DNA from: Mycolicibacterium vulneris
Lineage (GTDB): Bacteria > Actinomycetota > Actinomycetes > Mycobacteriales > Mycobacteriaceae
Direction: 5' to 3'
Assembly: GCF_002104765.1 (NCBI RefSeq)
Contig: NZ_NCXM01000017.1
Span: 1-64,000 of the forward strand
DNA length: 64,000 nt
The notes under the pieces are model-generated. The model was not told where the DNA came from. It made no database searches and was given only the letters and a program-made list of their open reading frames with translations. The position numbers were made by a program, and so were the translations under genes. This document shows, one piece after another, positions 16,805-26,864 of the stretch (positions are counted from its first letter, which is position 1; each line of letters begins with the position of its first letter).

Positions 16805-18950
16805 TCTTCCACCTGGTACGTGGACAGCCGCGCTGATCGGGCCCTGGTGGCCAGCACCGTCGACAGGTTTACGCGCCGGCGCTCAACACTGGAGCCAAGA
16901 GTGCGCGGAGCAGCAACTGTATTCGCAGAACTTGCGCACCCAATGGACGGCCTTTGCTGCAAATAATAAGGGACATACGGCAGACGATCTTATAACCAGA
17001 TTCCAGCAAGGGGAAAAGCTCCACCTGGATCTTGCCGAAAAGTACCAAACGAAGGCATCGGCATTTAATGCCGGCGCCGACGCCATCGACTATCTGCGAA
17101 GTCGCTTGTCGGACATAGCAAATACGGGCAACAAAGAAATCAATGACATCCTGGCGTCAAAAAAGCCGCCTCCGGAGAAGTTGGCAGAAGTACAAGCTAT
17201 TCAGACTCGCTGCAACGCCGACGCCGCGAATGCCAGTCGGGACGCGGCCGACAAGATGATGGCAGCTACGCAAAAGATTCTCGATGCTGAAGGCATTGGT
17301 GGTAACGCCCGGAGCTGGGCGCAGGCAAACGGGTTCGATGTTGGCGATGCCAAGCCGCCGAGCCCAATCAGTCAGCATGACCTGGATCCTTCGCCGGGGA
17401 GATCAGAACCGGTGTTCGGCGGCAAGGGGCTCGGCAACCCCCCGCACGGAGGCGGCGGTGCCCAGGCGGCGCCAGCGGTGTTTGGTGGCGAAGGAAGTGG
17501 TGGCGGAGGAGGCGGTGGTCAAGCCCCCGGTGGAGGCGCGGCGCCCCAACCGGTGTTCGGTGGGGTCGGCGGGAACGGTGGTCAGGTAACTGGCGGACCA
17601 CAAGCCCCGCTTGCGCCGGGCGTCCAGATGCCCGGCGGTGGCGGAACCGTATCGCCGGGCATGCCAGGCGTTCATGGCGGTGGAATGCCGATTTCACCGG
17701 CCAGTCTTGGGCAAGGCGGCCAGCCCGGGTTAGGGCAAGCCTTCACGTCCGGCTTAGCGACCGGGCAGGCGACAGGCCCTGGGGGGCAAGCGTTTACGGC
17801 GGGGCCTCTGCAAGCGATGGAGGCCGGGGGACCCCAGACCCCTCAGGCAACGCCGGCAGTCATGCCGACCGTACCCAGCGCGGGAGCATTCATCCCGACA
17901 GGCACTCCGGTTGATGCACCCCCCGCCGCGTCTCCCGCGCCGGCCGCCACCGGCGGAGGCGCCTCAGTCGCGCCGGTGATGACCAGCGGTGCATGGTCAT
18001 CGCCCGCACCGACACTCGGTGGCGGACCTTCCATTCCATCAGGATCGTTGCCCGCCTATGGTTCCGACCTGCGTCCGCCCGTGGTCGCGCCCCCATCCGT
18101 GCCTTCTGCGCCGGCCGGTCCCGTGTCGGGTGCACCGGTAGCTTCTTCGCCGGCATCGTCCCCATCCGCCGGCGGACCGCTTGTCTCCCCCGTGGAGCGG
18201 ACGGGGTCCGCTGCCGCAGCGGGCCAAGCCGGCGCGGGATCGTCGACCATAGCCGGAGCATCGGCAGCATCCGCGGCAGCAGGCGCGACCGCCGGCACGG
18301 TGTCCGCCAGGACGGCCGAACAACAGCGGCTGCAGCGTCTTGTCGACGCGGTGGCCCGTCAGGAGCCGCGGCTGTCGTGGGCGGCGGGACTGCGCGACGA
18401 CGGCACCACGACGCTGCTGGTCACCGACCTCGCCGGCGGATGGATTCCACCGCACGTCCGGTTGCCCGCCCACGTAACCCTGCTTGAGCCGGCAACACGA
18501 CGGCATGACGCCAACGTGGTGGATTTGCTCGGCGCCATCACGGTCGCAGCGGCCCATCACGCCAACACGTATGTCGGCGAACCTGGTCCCGACGAGCCCG
18601 CGCTCAGCGGTGATCGGCCTGCCCGTTCTGCGGCACCTGAAGTCGACGAGCTCGGGCCCACCCTGGTTGATGCGGTGCGCCGCCGGGACGGGCTACCCCG
18701 AATCGCGCAGGCGGTCGCGGCACCTGCGGTGCGAAAAACGGGTGTCCTCGAGAGCGAATCCGAGCTGTTGCGCGAATGCGTCGCTGAAATTCAGCACTCG
18801 GTGCTGACTGCATATCCCAATCACGACACAGAAGCTGTCGGGGATTGGATGCTTTTGGCAGCTATCGAGGCGCTGATCGACGGGCATGGTTATCTCGCGA
18901 ATTATCATCTGGCGTGGTTTGACGCGATCAGTCACCGGGGCGGTTCGTAG
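16794..18950 (+). CDS. EspK-like ESX-associated protein with helical N-terminus, Gly/Pro/Ala linker and C-terminal DUF5631/5632-type domains
   Basis: A 718-aa protein in three parts. Residues 1-190 are helical (starts MAVDLPPGTWTAALIGPWWP; QHWSQECAEQQLYSQNLRTQW). Residues about 200-510 are low-complexity Gly/Pro/Ala with three [PA]VFGG units (EPVFGGKG, PAVFGGEG, QPVFGGVG). Residues about 515-718 form a folded C-terminal domain (LVTDLAGGWIPPHVRLP). This order of domains is like EspK of ESX-1, a protein that guides secreted substrates. As recalled, M. tuberculosis has two adjacent genes here (Rv3900c and Rv3899c) whose summed length is about the same, so this may be the unsplit form. GTG start overlaps the preceding gene by 11 nt. 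Confidence 0.75.
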   Translation: MAVDLPPGTWTAALIGPWWPAPSTGLRAGAQHWSQECAEQQLYSQNLRTQWTAFAANNKGHTADDLITRFQQGEKLHLDLAEKYQTKASAFNAGADAIDYLRSRLSDIANTGNKEINDILASKKPPPEKLAEVQAIQTRCNADAANASRDAADKMMAATQKILDAEGIGGNARSWAQANGFDVGDAKPPSPISQHDLDPSPGRSEPVFGGKGLGNPPHGGGGAQAAPAVFGGEGSGGGGGGGQAPGGGAAPQPVFGGVGGNGGQVTGGPQAPLAPGVQMPGGGGTVSPGMPGVHGGGMPISPASLGQGGQPGLGQAFTSGLATGQATGPGGQAFTAGPLQAMEAGGPQTPQATPAVMPTVPSAGAFIPTGTPVDAPPAASPAPAATGGGASVAPVMTSGAWSSPAPTLGGGPSIPSGSLPAYGSDLRPPVVAPPSVPSAPAGPVSGAPVASSPASSPSAGGPLVSPVERTGSAAAAGQAGAGSSTIAGASAASAAAGATAGTVSARTAEQQRLQRLVDAVARQEPRLSWAAGLRDDGTTTLLVTDLAGGWIPPHVRLPAHVTLLEPATRRHDANVVDLLGAITVAAAHHANTYVGEPGPDEPALSGDRPARSAAPEVDELGPTLVDAVRRRDGLPRIAQAVAAPAVRKTGVLESESELLRECVAEIQHSVLTAYPNHDTEAVGDWMLLAAIEALIDGHGYLANYHLAWFDAISHRGGS

Positions 18951-19082
18951 TTGCCCCCAGTTGTTGGGTGAATAGCGTTACCGGCGTTTTGTGCCAAAAT
19001 TGTCGTACTGGCGCTCGACCGCGCGAAGGGTGCGCATCAAGCGTTCGGCATTGCAAACCGGGGTGGAGGTGAGATCGCGGTC

Positions 19083-19994
19083 ATGGGTGGAGGCATCAGT
19101 CACGATCCGATGAGTACCGGCTGGCTAGCCGACGGAGTTCCATTTCCCCCACCGAAGCCGGGCCCCGGTCACCCACCCGACCAATCTCCCGCCGGCGGCG
19201 GCGGTGGCGGTGCACTAACCGGAGCCGGCAATGCGGGCGTCCCCAAAGATGCGGCCGACGCCGCTGCCGCAGACGCCGACCGTCGCGCCCACGCCGCCGA
19301 CGCCGCGGCGAAGTTCCCAGCGAACGAGGCCAACAGCCAGCAGGACATGCAGATGATCCAGCAGATGCTGCAGAGCGTCACGGGTGCGCTCGGCGGCGCG
19401 ATCGGTGGCGTCATGGGGCCGATGACACAGCTTCCGCAACAGGCGATGCAGGCCGGTCAGAGTGCACTCCAGCCGCTGATGAGCGCGGTGCAGGGCGGTG
19501 CCCACGGGGCCGGGCTTGTCAACGACGCGCATCTGGTCGACAGCGTCGGCAGTGGCGGCGGTTCCGGACTGGGCGCCGGCTCCGGCGGCGGCGGTGCAGG
19601 CCTCGGCGGTGGTGGCACGACTCCGGCCAGCTCACTGGGCCCGCCGCCCGTACCCTCGTCGTCCCCGCCGACCACCCCGGCAGGCGCCAAGGCGCCGATG
19701 ATGCCCCCAACCGGTGGCATGCCCGCCATGCCCGGGCAATCCGGCATGACCGGTATGCCGATGATGCCGCCGGGCGCCATGAGCGCCGGGGGCGAAGGCG
19801 GCAAGAAAGACAGCCCGGTCGAGAAGCGGGTGGTGGCCCCGAGTGTGCCCAACGGCCAACCGATCAAGGGCCGCTTGACGATTCCGCCGAGCGCCCCGGG
19901 CAGCAAATCCGGCGAGGCGAAGCCGACCGTCGTCACCAATAGGCCCAACCGCCGGATCGTTATCATGCCGTCCGAGGACGAGCCGAAAGAATAG
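19083..19994 (+). CDS. ESX-2-associated Gly/Pro/Met-rich protein
   Basis: A 303-aa protein. After a Pro-rich start there is a helical stretch (about residues 52-140; AADAAAADADRRAHAADAAAKF, DMQMIQQMLQSVTGALGGAIGG), then a long Gly/Ser/Pro/Met-rich linker (PMMPPTGGMPAMPGQSGM) and a basic, conserved C-terminus (RLTIPPSAPGSKS, NRRIVIMPSEDEP). No membrane span is strong. Its place between the EspK-like gene and the transglycosylase-like gene points to the ESX-2-associated group, where Rv3898c/Rv3897c stand in M. tuberculosis (position only). Probably a secreted or chaperone-like Esp protein; not proven. Start ATG 19083 lacks a close ribosome site; GGTGGAGGTGAG lies further upstream. Confidence 0.7.
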   Translation: MGGGISHDPMSTGWLADGVPFPPPKPGPGHPPDQSPAGGGGGGALTGAGNAGVPKDAADAAAADADRRAHAADAAAKFPANEANSQQDMQMIQQMLQSVTGALGGAIGGVMGPMTQLPQQAMQAGQSALQPLMSAVQGGAHGAGLVNDAHLVDSVGSGGGSGLGAGSGGGGAGLGGGGTTPASSLGPPPVPSSSPPTTPAGAKAPMMPPTGGMPAMPGQSGMTGMPMMPPGAMSAGGEGGKKDSPVEKRVVAPSVPNGQPIKGRLTIPPSAPGSKSGEAKPTVVTNRPNRRIVIMPSEDEPKE

Positions 19995-20115
19995 CCAACG
20001 ACTCTTCCCAGCCCGCCGAAACGTGAGTGGCCGGGGGGTTCGCCCGCCAGTATTGTCGCTACTTAATCGCGGCCGGGCCGATCCCAATGTGCGGGTCAAA
20101 TTGGGTTGCTCGTTA

Positions 20116-20130
20116 TTGACAGCGGAACTG
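20116..20130 (+). promoter_or_regulatory. Possible promoter element with inverted repeat
   Basis: TTGACA (20116-20121) lies 148 nt before the transglycosylase-like gene and overlaps a small inverted repeat (GACAG-CGGAA-CTGTC). No -10 box sits at standard spacing, so the call is weak. Otherwise the 274-nt gap 19995-20268 shows no gene. Confidence 0.25.
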
Positions 20131-20268
20131 TCGATACGTGCATGCTATTGGTACGTCTGCAGCGACCGCGGAATACGCGGCCAGGAGGGTGTGGGAGTAC
20201 TAGCGCGAAGTGTCCGGCACGGATGCGGCGCCGCGAGGGCGCACAAATGGATCAGGGCGGGGAGGCCG

Positions 20269-21135
20269 GTGACCGATCCCCTAAAAGCGCAAGCGGTCAC
20301 GGCGCTGTCTCGCGCCCACAACCTGTTCTCTGGAGCGACGAAGGACGACACCGTCGGTGACGCACCGGCCCGGACGCAGGCGCACGCCGAGGCGATAACG
20401 CACCGCTCGGACGGACTGCCCGACGCGGCGGCGAAACGATCGGGTGCCTCCGTAACGCAGTTGACGCGGCTGGCCCATGCGGACCGGGCGCTCGGACAGA
20501 TCATCAGCGCGGCACGGGCCGATCACACGCACGGACGCGCGGCGACGCGGACGGTGCTGGACGCCGCCCTGACCGACACGGCACCTGCGGTCGATACGCC
20601 GCTGGGCCGACGCGAGGCGGTTGCGCGCATGGCGGCTCGGCTGCGGGCCCAACATCGGCATGTCGCCGGATCACGACGCCGGGCAAGGCTGCTCGGGCGC
20701 AGGCTGCGACGCTTGCACTACCTACGAGGGCGGTCGATGCACAGCAACCAGGCCAGCGGACGCCCGGCGGTACTGGCGGCGATCCGTAAAGCCCTGGACA
20801 TCAAGGGCATTCACGACCCGGCGGCGCGCGCACGCTGGGAACGCGGCATGGACTTGGTGGCCCGCCGCGAATCCAACTACAACGCGAACGCGGTCAACGA
20901 CTGGGATTCCAATGCCGCACGGGGCACACCGAGCAAGGGCGCGTGGCAGTTCATCGCGCCGACGTTTGCGGCCTACCACCAGCCGGCGACCTCGCGCGAC
21001 ATCCACGATCTGGTGGCGCAGGCGTGCGCGTTCATCAACTATGCGATGGGTCGCTACGGAGTGGCCGTCGACGCGTCGAATCTGGCTGATCGGATTCAGC
21101 AGGCCGATCCTCACCGAGCACCCAAGGGGTACTGA
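20269..21135 (+). CDS. Lytic transglycosylase-like protein of the ESX-2 locus
   Basis: A 288-aa protein. The first 110 or so residues are helical and Ala-rich. The C-terminal domain resembles a soluble lytic transglycosylase/resuscitation-factor fold: MDLVARRESNYNANAVNDWD with probable catalytic Glu201, then SKGAWQFIAPTFAAYH. It would cleave peptidoglycan glycan strands, perhaps opening the wall for the secretion apparatus. Position just before eccB2 matches Rv3896c. No signal peptide is visible, so export, if any, would be through type VII secretion (inference). The GTG at 20269 has GGGGAGG just upstream; a longer frame from 20023 lacks such support. Two nt separate its stop from eccB2. Confidence 0.75.
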   Translation: MTDPLKAQAVTALSRAHNLFSGATKDDTVGDAPARTQAHAEAITHRSDGLPDAAAKRSGASVTQLTRLAHADRALGQIISAARADHTHGRAATRTVLDAALTDTAPAVDTPLGRREAVARMAARLRAQHRHVAGSRRRARLLGRRLRRLHYLRGRSMHSNQASGRPAVLAAIRKALDIKGIHDPAARARWERGMDLVARRESNYNANAVNDWDSNAARGTPSKGAWQFIAPTFAAYHQPATSRDIHDLVAQACAFINYAMGRYGVAVDASNLADRIQQADPHRAPKGY

Positions 21136-21137
21136 GC

Positions 21138-22625
21138 ATGCCGCTGAGTTTGTCTAACCGCGACCAGAACTCTGGGCACCTATTCTACAACCGTCGGCTG
21201 CGCGCAGCGACCACCCGCTTCTCGGTGCGCATGAAACACGATGACCGCAAGCAAACCGCCGCGCTGGTGTTGTCGGTACTCCTGGTGGCCATCGCCTGCG
21301 GCTGGATGTTGCTGCTGAACGTCCTGAAACCGACTGGCATCGTGGGCGATTCGGCAATCATCGGCGACCGCGATTCCGGGGCGCTGTATGCCCGGATCGA
21401 CGGCCGGCTCTACCCGGTGCTGAATCTGACGTCCGCGCGGCTGGCGACCGGCACGGCGAATCAGCCGACGTGGGTGAAACCCGCCGAGATAGCGAAGTAT
21501 CCGACCGGGCCGCTGGTCGGCATCCCGGGTGCGCCGGCGGCGATGCCGGTCCATCGGGGTGCGACGTCGGCGTGGGCCGTGTGCGACACAGCAGGACGAC
21601 CGCGCAGCTCCGAACGACCGGTGGTGACCTCGATCGCCGGCGTGCTCGACGGCTTCGACCGCGCCACACCGCTGAGCGACGACGCCGGGGTGCTGGTCAC
21701 GTTCGAGGGCAACACCTTCGTGATCTGGGGCGGCAAACGCTCGCAGATCGATCCGACGAACAGGGCGATCACGTTGAGCCTGGGACTCGACCCGGGAGTC
21801 ACACTGCCGGTAGAGATTTCGCGTGCCCTGTACGACGCGCTACCCGCGACCGAACCGCTCGGCGTGCCCGTCGTACCCCTGGCGGGCACGCCGTCGACCT
21901 GGGTGTCCGGCTCACAGGTCGGAGCGGTGTTGCAAGCCCAGACCGCCAGCGGCGGCAAGCAGTTCTACGTGCTGCTGTCCGACGGGATTCAGAAGGTCAC
22001 CAGCTTCGTCGCCGACCTGTTGCGCAGCGCCAACTCCTACGGGTCGACGGCGCCCCGCGTTGTGACTCCCGACGTCTTGGTCAACATCCCCGAGGTGTCC
22101 TCGCTCGCGGTGGACTACTACCCGACCAAGCGCCTGGATTTCATTGATACCGCGGCCGATCCGACCACCTGCGTGGGGTGGCAGAAGGGGTCGACGGATC
22201 CGCAGGCGCGCGTCGTGGTCTACAACGGGCGCGGCCTTCCCACGCCGTCGTATATGGACAACCGCATCGTGCACCTGGTGCGTGACGACCGCGACCCGGC
22301 TTCGGTGGTCGCCAACCAGGTGCTGGTCTTGCCGGGCGCGGCGAACTTCGTGGCGTCGACCAGCGGCGTGGTGACTTCCGACTCCCGGGAATCGTTGTTC
22401 TGGGTGTCCGACAACGGGGTGCGGTTCGGCATCACCAACGATGACACGACGTTGCGCGCGCTCGGGCTCGACCCGGGGTCGGCGGTGCAGGCACCCTGGC
22501 CGCTGCTGCGGACCTTCGCAGCGGGCCCGGCACTGTCAAGGGAGGCAGCGCTTTTGGCGCGGGACACCATCCCGGCGCTCGGCAAGGTGGCTGTGGTGAC
22601 GACATCGGCGAAGCCGGGAGGCTAG
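21138..22625 (+). CDS. eccB2: ESX-2 core component EccB2
   Basis: A 495-aa type VII secretion protein with a short cytosolic N-terminus, one membrane span (about residues 40-61, TAALVLSVLLVAIACGWMLLL) and a large periplasmic domain. GDSAIIGDRDSGALYARIDG and PVLNLTSARL are typical EccB. EccB forms the periplasmic part of the membrane channel with EccC, EccD and EccE. The length equals that recalled for M. tuberculosis EccB2. It sits 2 nt after the transglycosylase-like gene and 3 nt before eccC2, so all three are co-transcribed. Partner genes eccD/eccE are not in this window. Confidence 0.92.
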   Translation: MPLSLSNRDQNSGHLFYNRRLRAATTRFSVRMKHDDRKQTAALVLSVLLVAIACGWMLLLNVLKPTGIVGDSAIIGDRDSGALYARIDGRLYPVLNLTSARLATGTANQPTWVKPAEIAKYPTGPLVGIPGAPAAMPVHRGATSAWAVCDTAGRPRSSERPVVTSIAGVLDGFDRATPLSDDAGVLVTFEGNTFVIWGGKRSQIDPTNRAITLSLGLDPGVTLPVEISRALYDALPATEPLGVPVVPLAGTPSTWVSGSQVGAVLQAQTASGGKQFYVLLSDGIQKVTSFVADLLRSANSYGSTAPRVVTPDVLVNIPEVSSLAVDYYPTKRLDFIDTAADPTTCVGWQKGSTDPQARVVVYNGRGLPTPSYMDNRIVHLVRDDRDPASVVANQVLVLPGAANFVASTSGVVTSDSRESLFWVSDNGVRFGITNDDTTLRALGLDPGSAVQAPWPLLRTFAAGPALSREAALLARDTIPALGKVAVVTTSAKPGG

Positions 22626-22628
22626 AGA

Positions 22629-25600
22629 ATGTCCAAGAAAGCGTTCCCCATCAACCGCGTCAAGATCGAGCCGCCGAAACCGGTTCGGGTAGCACCGAGT
22701 GCGCCGATCGCATTGCCAGAGCGCGAGCCGCGCAACATCTGGGTGATGATCGGTGTGCCCGCGCTGATCGTCGCGCTCATCGGCACCATCGTCATGCTTT
22801 ACGTTTCCGGCGTGCGCAGCCTGACCACCGGCTTCTTCCCCCTCATGGGCATCGGCGCCTTCAGCATGCTGGCCTTCTCGGGCCGCTTCGGCCGAGCCCG
22901 CAAGATCACATGGGGCGAAATGGAAAAGGGCCGCCGCCGCTATCTTCGTGACCTCGACGGCAACCGCGACGAGATCCAGACCGCCGTGTGTGCGCAACGC
23001 GAATGGCAGAACTCCGTGCACGCCGACCCCCGCGGGCTCGGCGCCATCATCGGCGGCCCGCGGATGTGGGAACGCGGGCGCGGCGACGCGGACTTCCTGG
23101 AGGTGCGGCTCGGCACCGGCGTGCAGCACGCGCCGGACTCGGTGCTATCGGTGACCTGGCCCGACATCGCCTCCGACGAGGAGCTCGAACCCGTCACCGG
23201 GCAGGCGCTTCGCGATTTCATCTTGGAGCAGCGCAAGATTCGCGACATCGCCAAGGTGGTCAACCTGCGCTCGGCGCCCGGATTCAGCTTCGTCGGAGAG
23301 GACCTGGACCGGCTCCGGTCGCTGATGCGCTCCGTGCTGTGCTCCCTCGCGGTCTTCCACAACCCGCGCGACGTCAAGCTGATGGTGGTGACGCGCAACC
23401 CCGAGGTGTGGTCGTGGATCGTTTGGCTGCCGCACAACTTGCATGACGAACTCTTCGACGCTTGCGGTTTTCGTCGCCTTATCTTCGCCACACCCGAGGA
23501 ACTCGAAGAGACCCTCGGCGCCGAGCTGCACATGAAGGGAAAGCGCGGCGCCTGGACGCCGCTTGCTGCGGCCAGCCCCACGGCGATGGGCTCGACGCTG
23601 GAAACCGGCACGGACACTGTCGATTTGGGCCCGCACCTGGTGATCGTCGACGACAACACCGGCAGCCCCGACGCGTGGGAGAGTGTCGTCGGCCAGGTCG
23701 GTAAGGCGGGAATCACTTTGCTGCGCATCGCCTCTCGGATCGGCACCGGCGTCGGCTTCGCCGACGACCAGGTGTTCGACCTCAGCGAACGCCACAGCTC
23801 ACCCAACAGCTCGGTCAACGGCCAAGTGACCCTGCACCGCAACGGGTCCGACGCCGACGGCGAAGACGACCGCCCCGCACCACTGCTGCGGGTCCGCAAC
23901 AAGTTCTTCGCCCACGCCGACCAGCTCTCCGTACACCGCGCCTACCGCTACGCGCGGGCGATGGCCCGTTGGTCACCGACCAGTCGCAGCGAGATCGCCG
24001 AATCCATCAGCGGCGCAACCGAACTCCTGCGAGCTCTGGGCATCAACGACCCCCGCGAACTGGACGTCGACCGGCTGTGGGCCGAACGCCGCGGGCGCGG
24101 CGACGAGCGCTGGTGCGAGGTCCCGGTCGGCGCCAAACCCAACGGCGAGCTGCAGAACATCATCATCCGCGCCAAAGACTTCGGCGGCTTCGGGTTCCAC
24201 TCGGTCGTCATCGGCACCAGTGGCTCGGGCAAGTCGGAGTTCTTCCTGTCGTTGGTCTACGGCATCGCGCTGACACACTCCCCGGAGACGTTCAACGTCA
24301 TCTTCGTCGACATGAAGTTCGAGTCGGCGGCGCAGGACATCCTGGGCATTCCGCACGTGGTGGCCGCGCTGTCGAACCTCGGCAAGGACGAACGGCACCT
24401 GGCCGAGCGGATGCGCAGGGTCATCGACGGTGAGATCAAACAGCGCTACGAGCTGTTCACCTCGGTGGGTGCCCGTGACGCCAACGACTACGAGGAGATC
24501 CGGCTCGCTGGCCGCGATCTGCCGCCGGTGCCGGTTCTGCTCGTCATCGTCGACGAGTACCTGGAACTGTTCGCCAACCACGAGAAGTGGATCAATCTGA
24601 TCATCCACATCGGCCAGGAAGGTCGCGGTGCCAACGTCTTCTTCATGCTGGGCGGGCAGCGGCTGGACCTGTCCTCGCTGCAAAAAGTCAAGTCCAACAT
24701 CGCGTTTCGCATCGCGCTGCGCGCTGAGTCCGGTGACGACAGCCGCGAGGTGATCGGCTCGGACGCCGCCTACCACCTGCCGTCCAAAGAAAACGGTTTC
24801 GGTCTGCTCAAGGTTGGGCCGCGCGACCTCGAGCCGTTCCGCTGCTTCTACCTGTCCGCCCCGTTCGTGGTGCCGAAGACCAAGGAGGTCGCCACCACCG
24901 TCGACATGACGTTGACCAAGCCGCGGTTGTACAACTGGCAGTTCCAGCCGCTGGACGCCTCCGACGCCACGGCGCTGGAAGCCGCCGCGGCCGTCGACGC
25001 CGAGCCTGACGAATTCCTCTACTACGAAGACGGTTTCAAGCGGAAGAAGATCGTCGATGTGCTGCGGGAGTCGCTGCACGATGTGCCGCACCGCTCACCG
25101 CGCCGGCCGTGGCTCGAGCCGCTGGAGGAGCCCGAGTCCATCGACGCCCTCGTTGCCGGATACCGCGGCAAGCCCTGGCATGTTGACTATGGGCGCAACC
25201 CGGGCCTGATGTTCCCGGTGGGCGTCATGGACATCCCGGAAGAGTCCAAGCAGATCGTGCACGCGGTGGACGCGTTGCGCAGCAACGTGATTGTGGTGGG
25301 CGCCAAGCAGCGCGGCAAGACCACCACGCTGATGACACTGATGTGCTCGGCGGCAACGATGTACAACCCGTCGCGCGTGACGTTCTTCTGCATCGGCGGG
25401 GCGACCCTCGCCCAGGCCGCCTCGCTGCCGCATGTCACCGACATCGTGTCGCCAAAGGACGCCGAGGGCATCGAGCGGATCCTGAGCAGCATGGACGCCT
25501 TGATCGATGCCCGCGAGGATTCGTTCCGGCGCCTCAAGATCGACCTCGACGGCTTCCGCGAACGCCGGTTCGCCCCGGGCAGCGACGGCCTGGGCGGCAC

Positions 25601-26843
25601 CGATGCCAACGACCCGTTCGGCGACGTCTTCGTGGTGGTCGATGACTACGACGATCTGTACTCGAAGGACACCGTGCTCGGTGACCGCATCATCTCGTTG
25701 AGCAGCCGCGGCCCCGAATACGGGGTGCACGTGATGTGCAGCGCCGGCGGCTGGATTCACGGGCAGCGGCAGAGCCTGCTGCAAAACGCCACGGCGCGAA
25801 TCCAATTGCGGCTGGCCGATCCTAGCGAAAGCCAGATGGGCCACTCGTCGCTCGAATCGCGCGACGCGGCCCGGCGAACGCTGAACCGGCCCGGCTTCGG
25901 TCTGACCGACAGCCTGCACGAGCTGCGGGTGGGTGTGCCCGCGCTCACCGACCCCACCACCGGCGCGGTGGTCAGCATCATCGACGTCGGCGCCCGCATC
26001 GCGGACGTAGCCGGAGTGACCAAGCACGCCACCCTGCAGCGACTGCCGCAGCGGGTGGCGCTGAAGGCGATCCTGGACTACGAGGCCGCGCACCCCGCCG
26101 GTGACGACCTATCGATCAGCTTCGCCATCGGCGAGCGGCACGAACTGGGCCCCGTCCCCATCAAGCTGCGCGAGAGCCCCGGATTGATGATCTTGGGACG
26201 GCAGGGCTGCGGAAAAACCATGTCGCTGGTCGCCATTGGCGAGGCGATCATGAATCGGTTCAGCCCGGAAGAGGCTCAGCTGACGCTGATCGACCCCAAA
26301 ACCGCACCGCACGGTCTGCGCGATCTGCACGGGCCCGGCTACGTGAGCGCGTACGCCTACGACCAGGACGAGATCGACGAGGTCGTCACCGCACTCGCGC
26401 AGCAGGTCCTGCTGCCCCGGTTGCCCCCGAAGGGCCTGAGCCAGGAGGAGTTACGCGCGCTCAAGCCGTGGGAGGGTCCGCGACACTTCGTGCTCATCGA
26501 CGACATCCAGGACCTGCGCCCGGACCAGAGCTACCCGCCCAAGCCGCCGGTGGGCGCGGCGCTGTGGAAGCTGATGGAGCGTGCGCGGCAGATCGGCTTG
26601 CACGTCTTCACCACGCGCAACAGCGCGAACTGGGCGACGCTGCAAATGGATCCGTGGATGCGATTCCAGAACTCGGCGAAAGTGGCTCAGCTGTACATGG
26701 ACAACGATCCGCAGAACCGGATCAACCGAAACGTCCGGGCCCAGACGCTGCCGCCGGGCCGTGGCCTGTTGGTCAGCGTCGACGGTGACGTCGAAGGCGT
26801 GCTGGTCGGACTGCCCTCATCGGTCACACCGCCGCAGCAGTAA
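22629..26843 (+). CDS. eccC2: ESX-2 secretion ATPase EccC2 (three FtsK/SpoIIIE domains)
   Basis: A 1404-aa motor ATPase. Two N-terminal membrane spans (about residues 37-62 and 68-85) and a DUF domain are followed by three FtsK-type ATPase domains. Walker A motifs are GTSGSGKS (529-536), GAKQRGKT (891-898) and GRQGCGKT (1190-1197), each with a matching Walker B (LLVIVDEY, VFVVVDDY, FVLIDDI). EccC proteins recognise substrate signals with the third ATPase domain and power export. All three nucleotide sites look intact, so the gene is not decaying even though the usual downstream ESX-2 genes are missing here. Start ATG 22629 lies 3 nt after eccB2. Confidence 0.95.
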   Translation: MSKKAFPINRVKIEPPKPVRVAPSAPIALPEREPRNIWVMIGVPALIVALIGTIVMLYVSGVRSLTTGFFPLMGIGAFSMLAFSGRFGRARKITWGEMEKGRRRYLRDLDGNRDEIQTAVCAQREWQNSVHADPRGLGAIIGGPRMWERGRGDADFLEVRLGTGVQHAPDSVLSVTWPDIASDEELEPVTGQALRDFILEQRKIRDIAKVVNLRSAPGFSFVGEDLDRLRSLMRSVLCSLAVFHNPRDVKLMVVTRNPEVWSWIVWLPHNLHDELFDACGFRRLIFATPEELEETLGAELHMKGKRGAWTPLAAASPTAMGSTLETGTDTVDLGPHLVIVDDNTGSPDAWESVVGQVGKAGITLLRIASRIGTGVGFADDQVFDLSERHSSPNSSVNGQVTLHRNGSDADGEDDRPAPLLRVRNKFFAHADQLSVHRAYRYARAMARWSPTSRSEIAESISGATELLRALGINDPRELDVDRLWAERRGRGDERWCEVPVGAKPNGELQNIIIRAKDFGGFGFHSVVIGTSGSGKSEFFLSLVYGIALTHSPETFNVIFVDMKFESAAQDILGIPHVVAALSNLGKDERHLAERMRRVIDGEIKQRYELFTSVGARDANDYEEIRLAGRDLPPVPVLLVIVDEYLELFANHEKWINLIIHIGQEGRGANVFFMLGGQRLDLSSLQKVKSNIAFRIALRAESGDDSREVIGSDAAYHLPSKENGFGLLKVGPRDLEPFRCFYLSAPFVVPKTKEVATTVDMTLTKPRLYNWQFQPLDASDATALEAAAAVDAEPDEFLYYEDGFKRKKIVDVLRESLHDVPHRSPRRPWLEPLEEPESIDALVAGYRGKPWHVDYGRNPGLMFPVGVMDIPEESKQIVHAVDALRSNVIVVGAKQRGKTTTLMTLMCSAATMYNPSRVTFFCIGGATLAQAASLPHVTDIVSPKDAEGIERILSSMDALIDAREDSFRRLKIDLDGFRERRFAPGSDGLGGTDANDPFGDVFVVVDDYDDLYSKDTVLGDRIISLSSRGPEYGVHVMCSAGGWIHGQRQSLLQNATARIQLRLADPSESQMGHSSLESRDAARRTLNRPGFGLTDSLHELRVGVPALTDPTTGAVVSIIDVGARIADVAGVTKHATLQRLPQRVALKAILDYEAAHPAGDDLSISFAIGERHELGPVPIKLRESPGLMILGRQGCGKTMSLVAIGEAIMNRFSPEEAQLTLIDPKTAPHGLRDLHGPGYVSAYAYDQDEIDEVVTALAQQVLLPRLPPKGLSQEELRALKPWEGPRHFVLIDDIQDLRPDQSYPPKPPVGAALWKLMERARQIGLHVFTTRNSANWATLQMDPWMRFQNSAKVAQLYMDNDPQNRINRNVRAQTLPPGRGLLVSVDGDVEGVLVGLPSSVTPPQQ

Positions 26844-26864
26844 CCAGTTGCGGTTTGGGCGTTT

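Noticed and set aside
23973..25091. Long antisense open frame (372 codons) inside eccC2
   Set aside because: Shadow of a GC-rich real gene; no ribosome site, low-complexity composition and no family signal on this strand.
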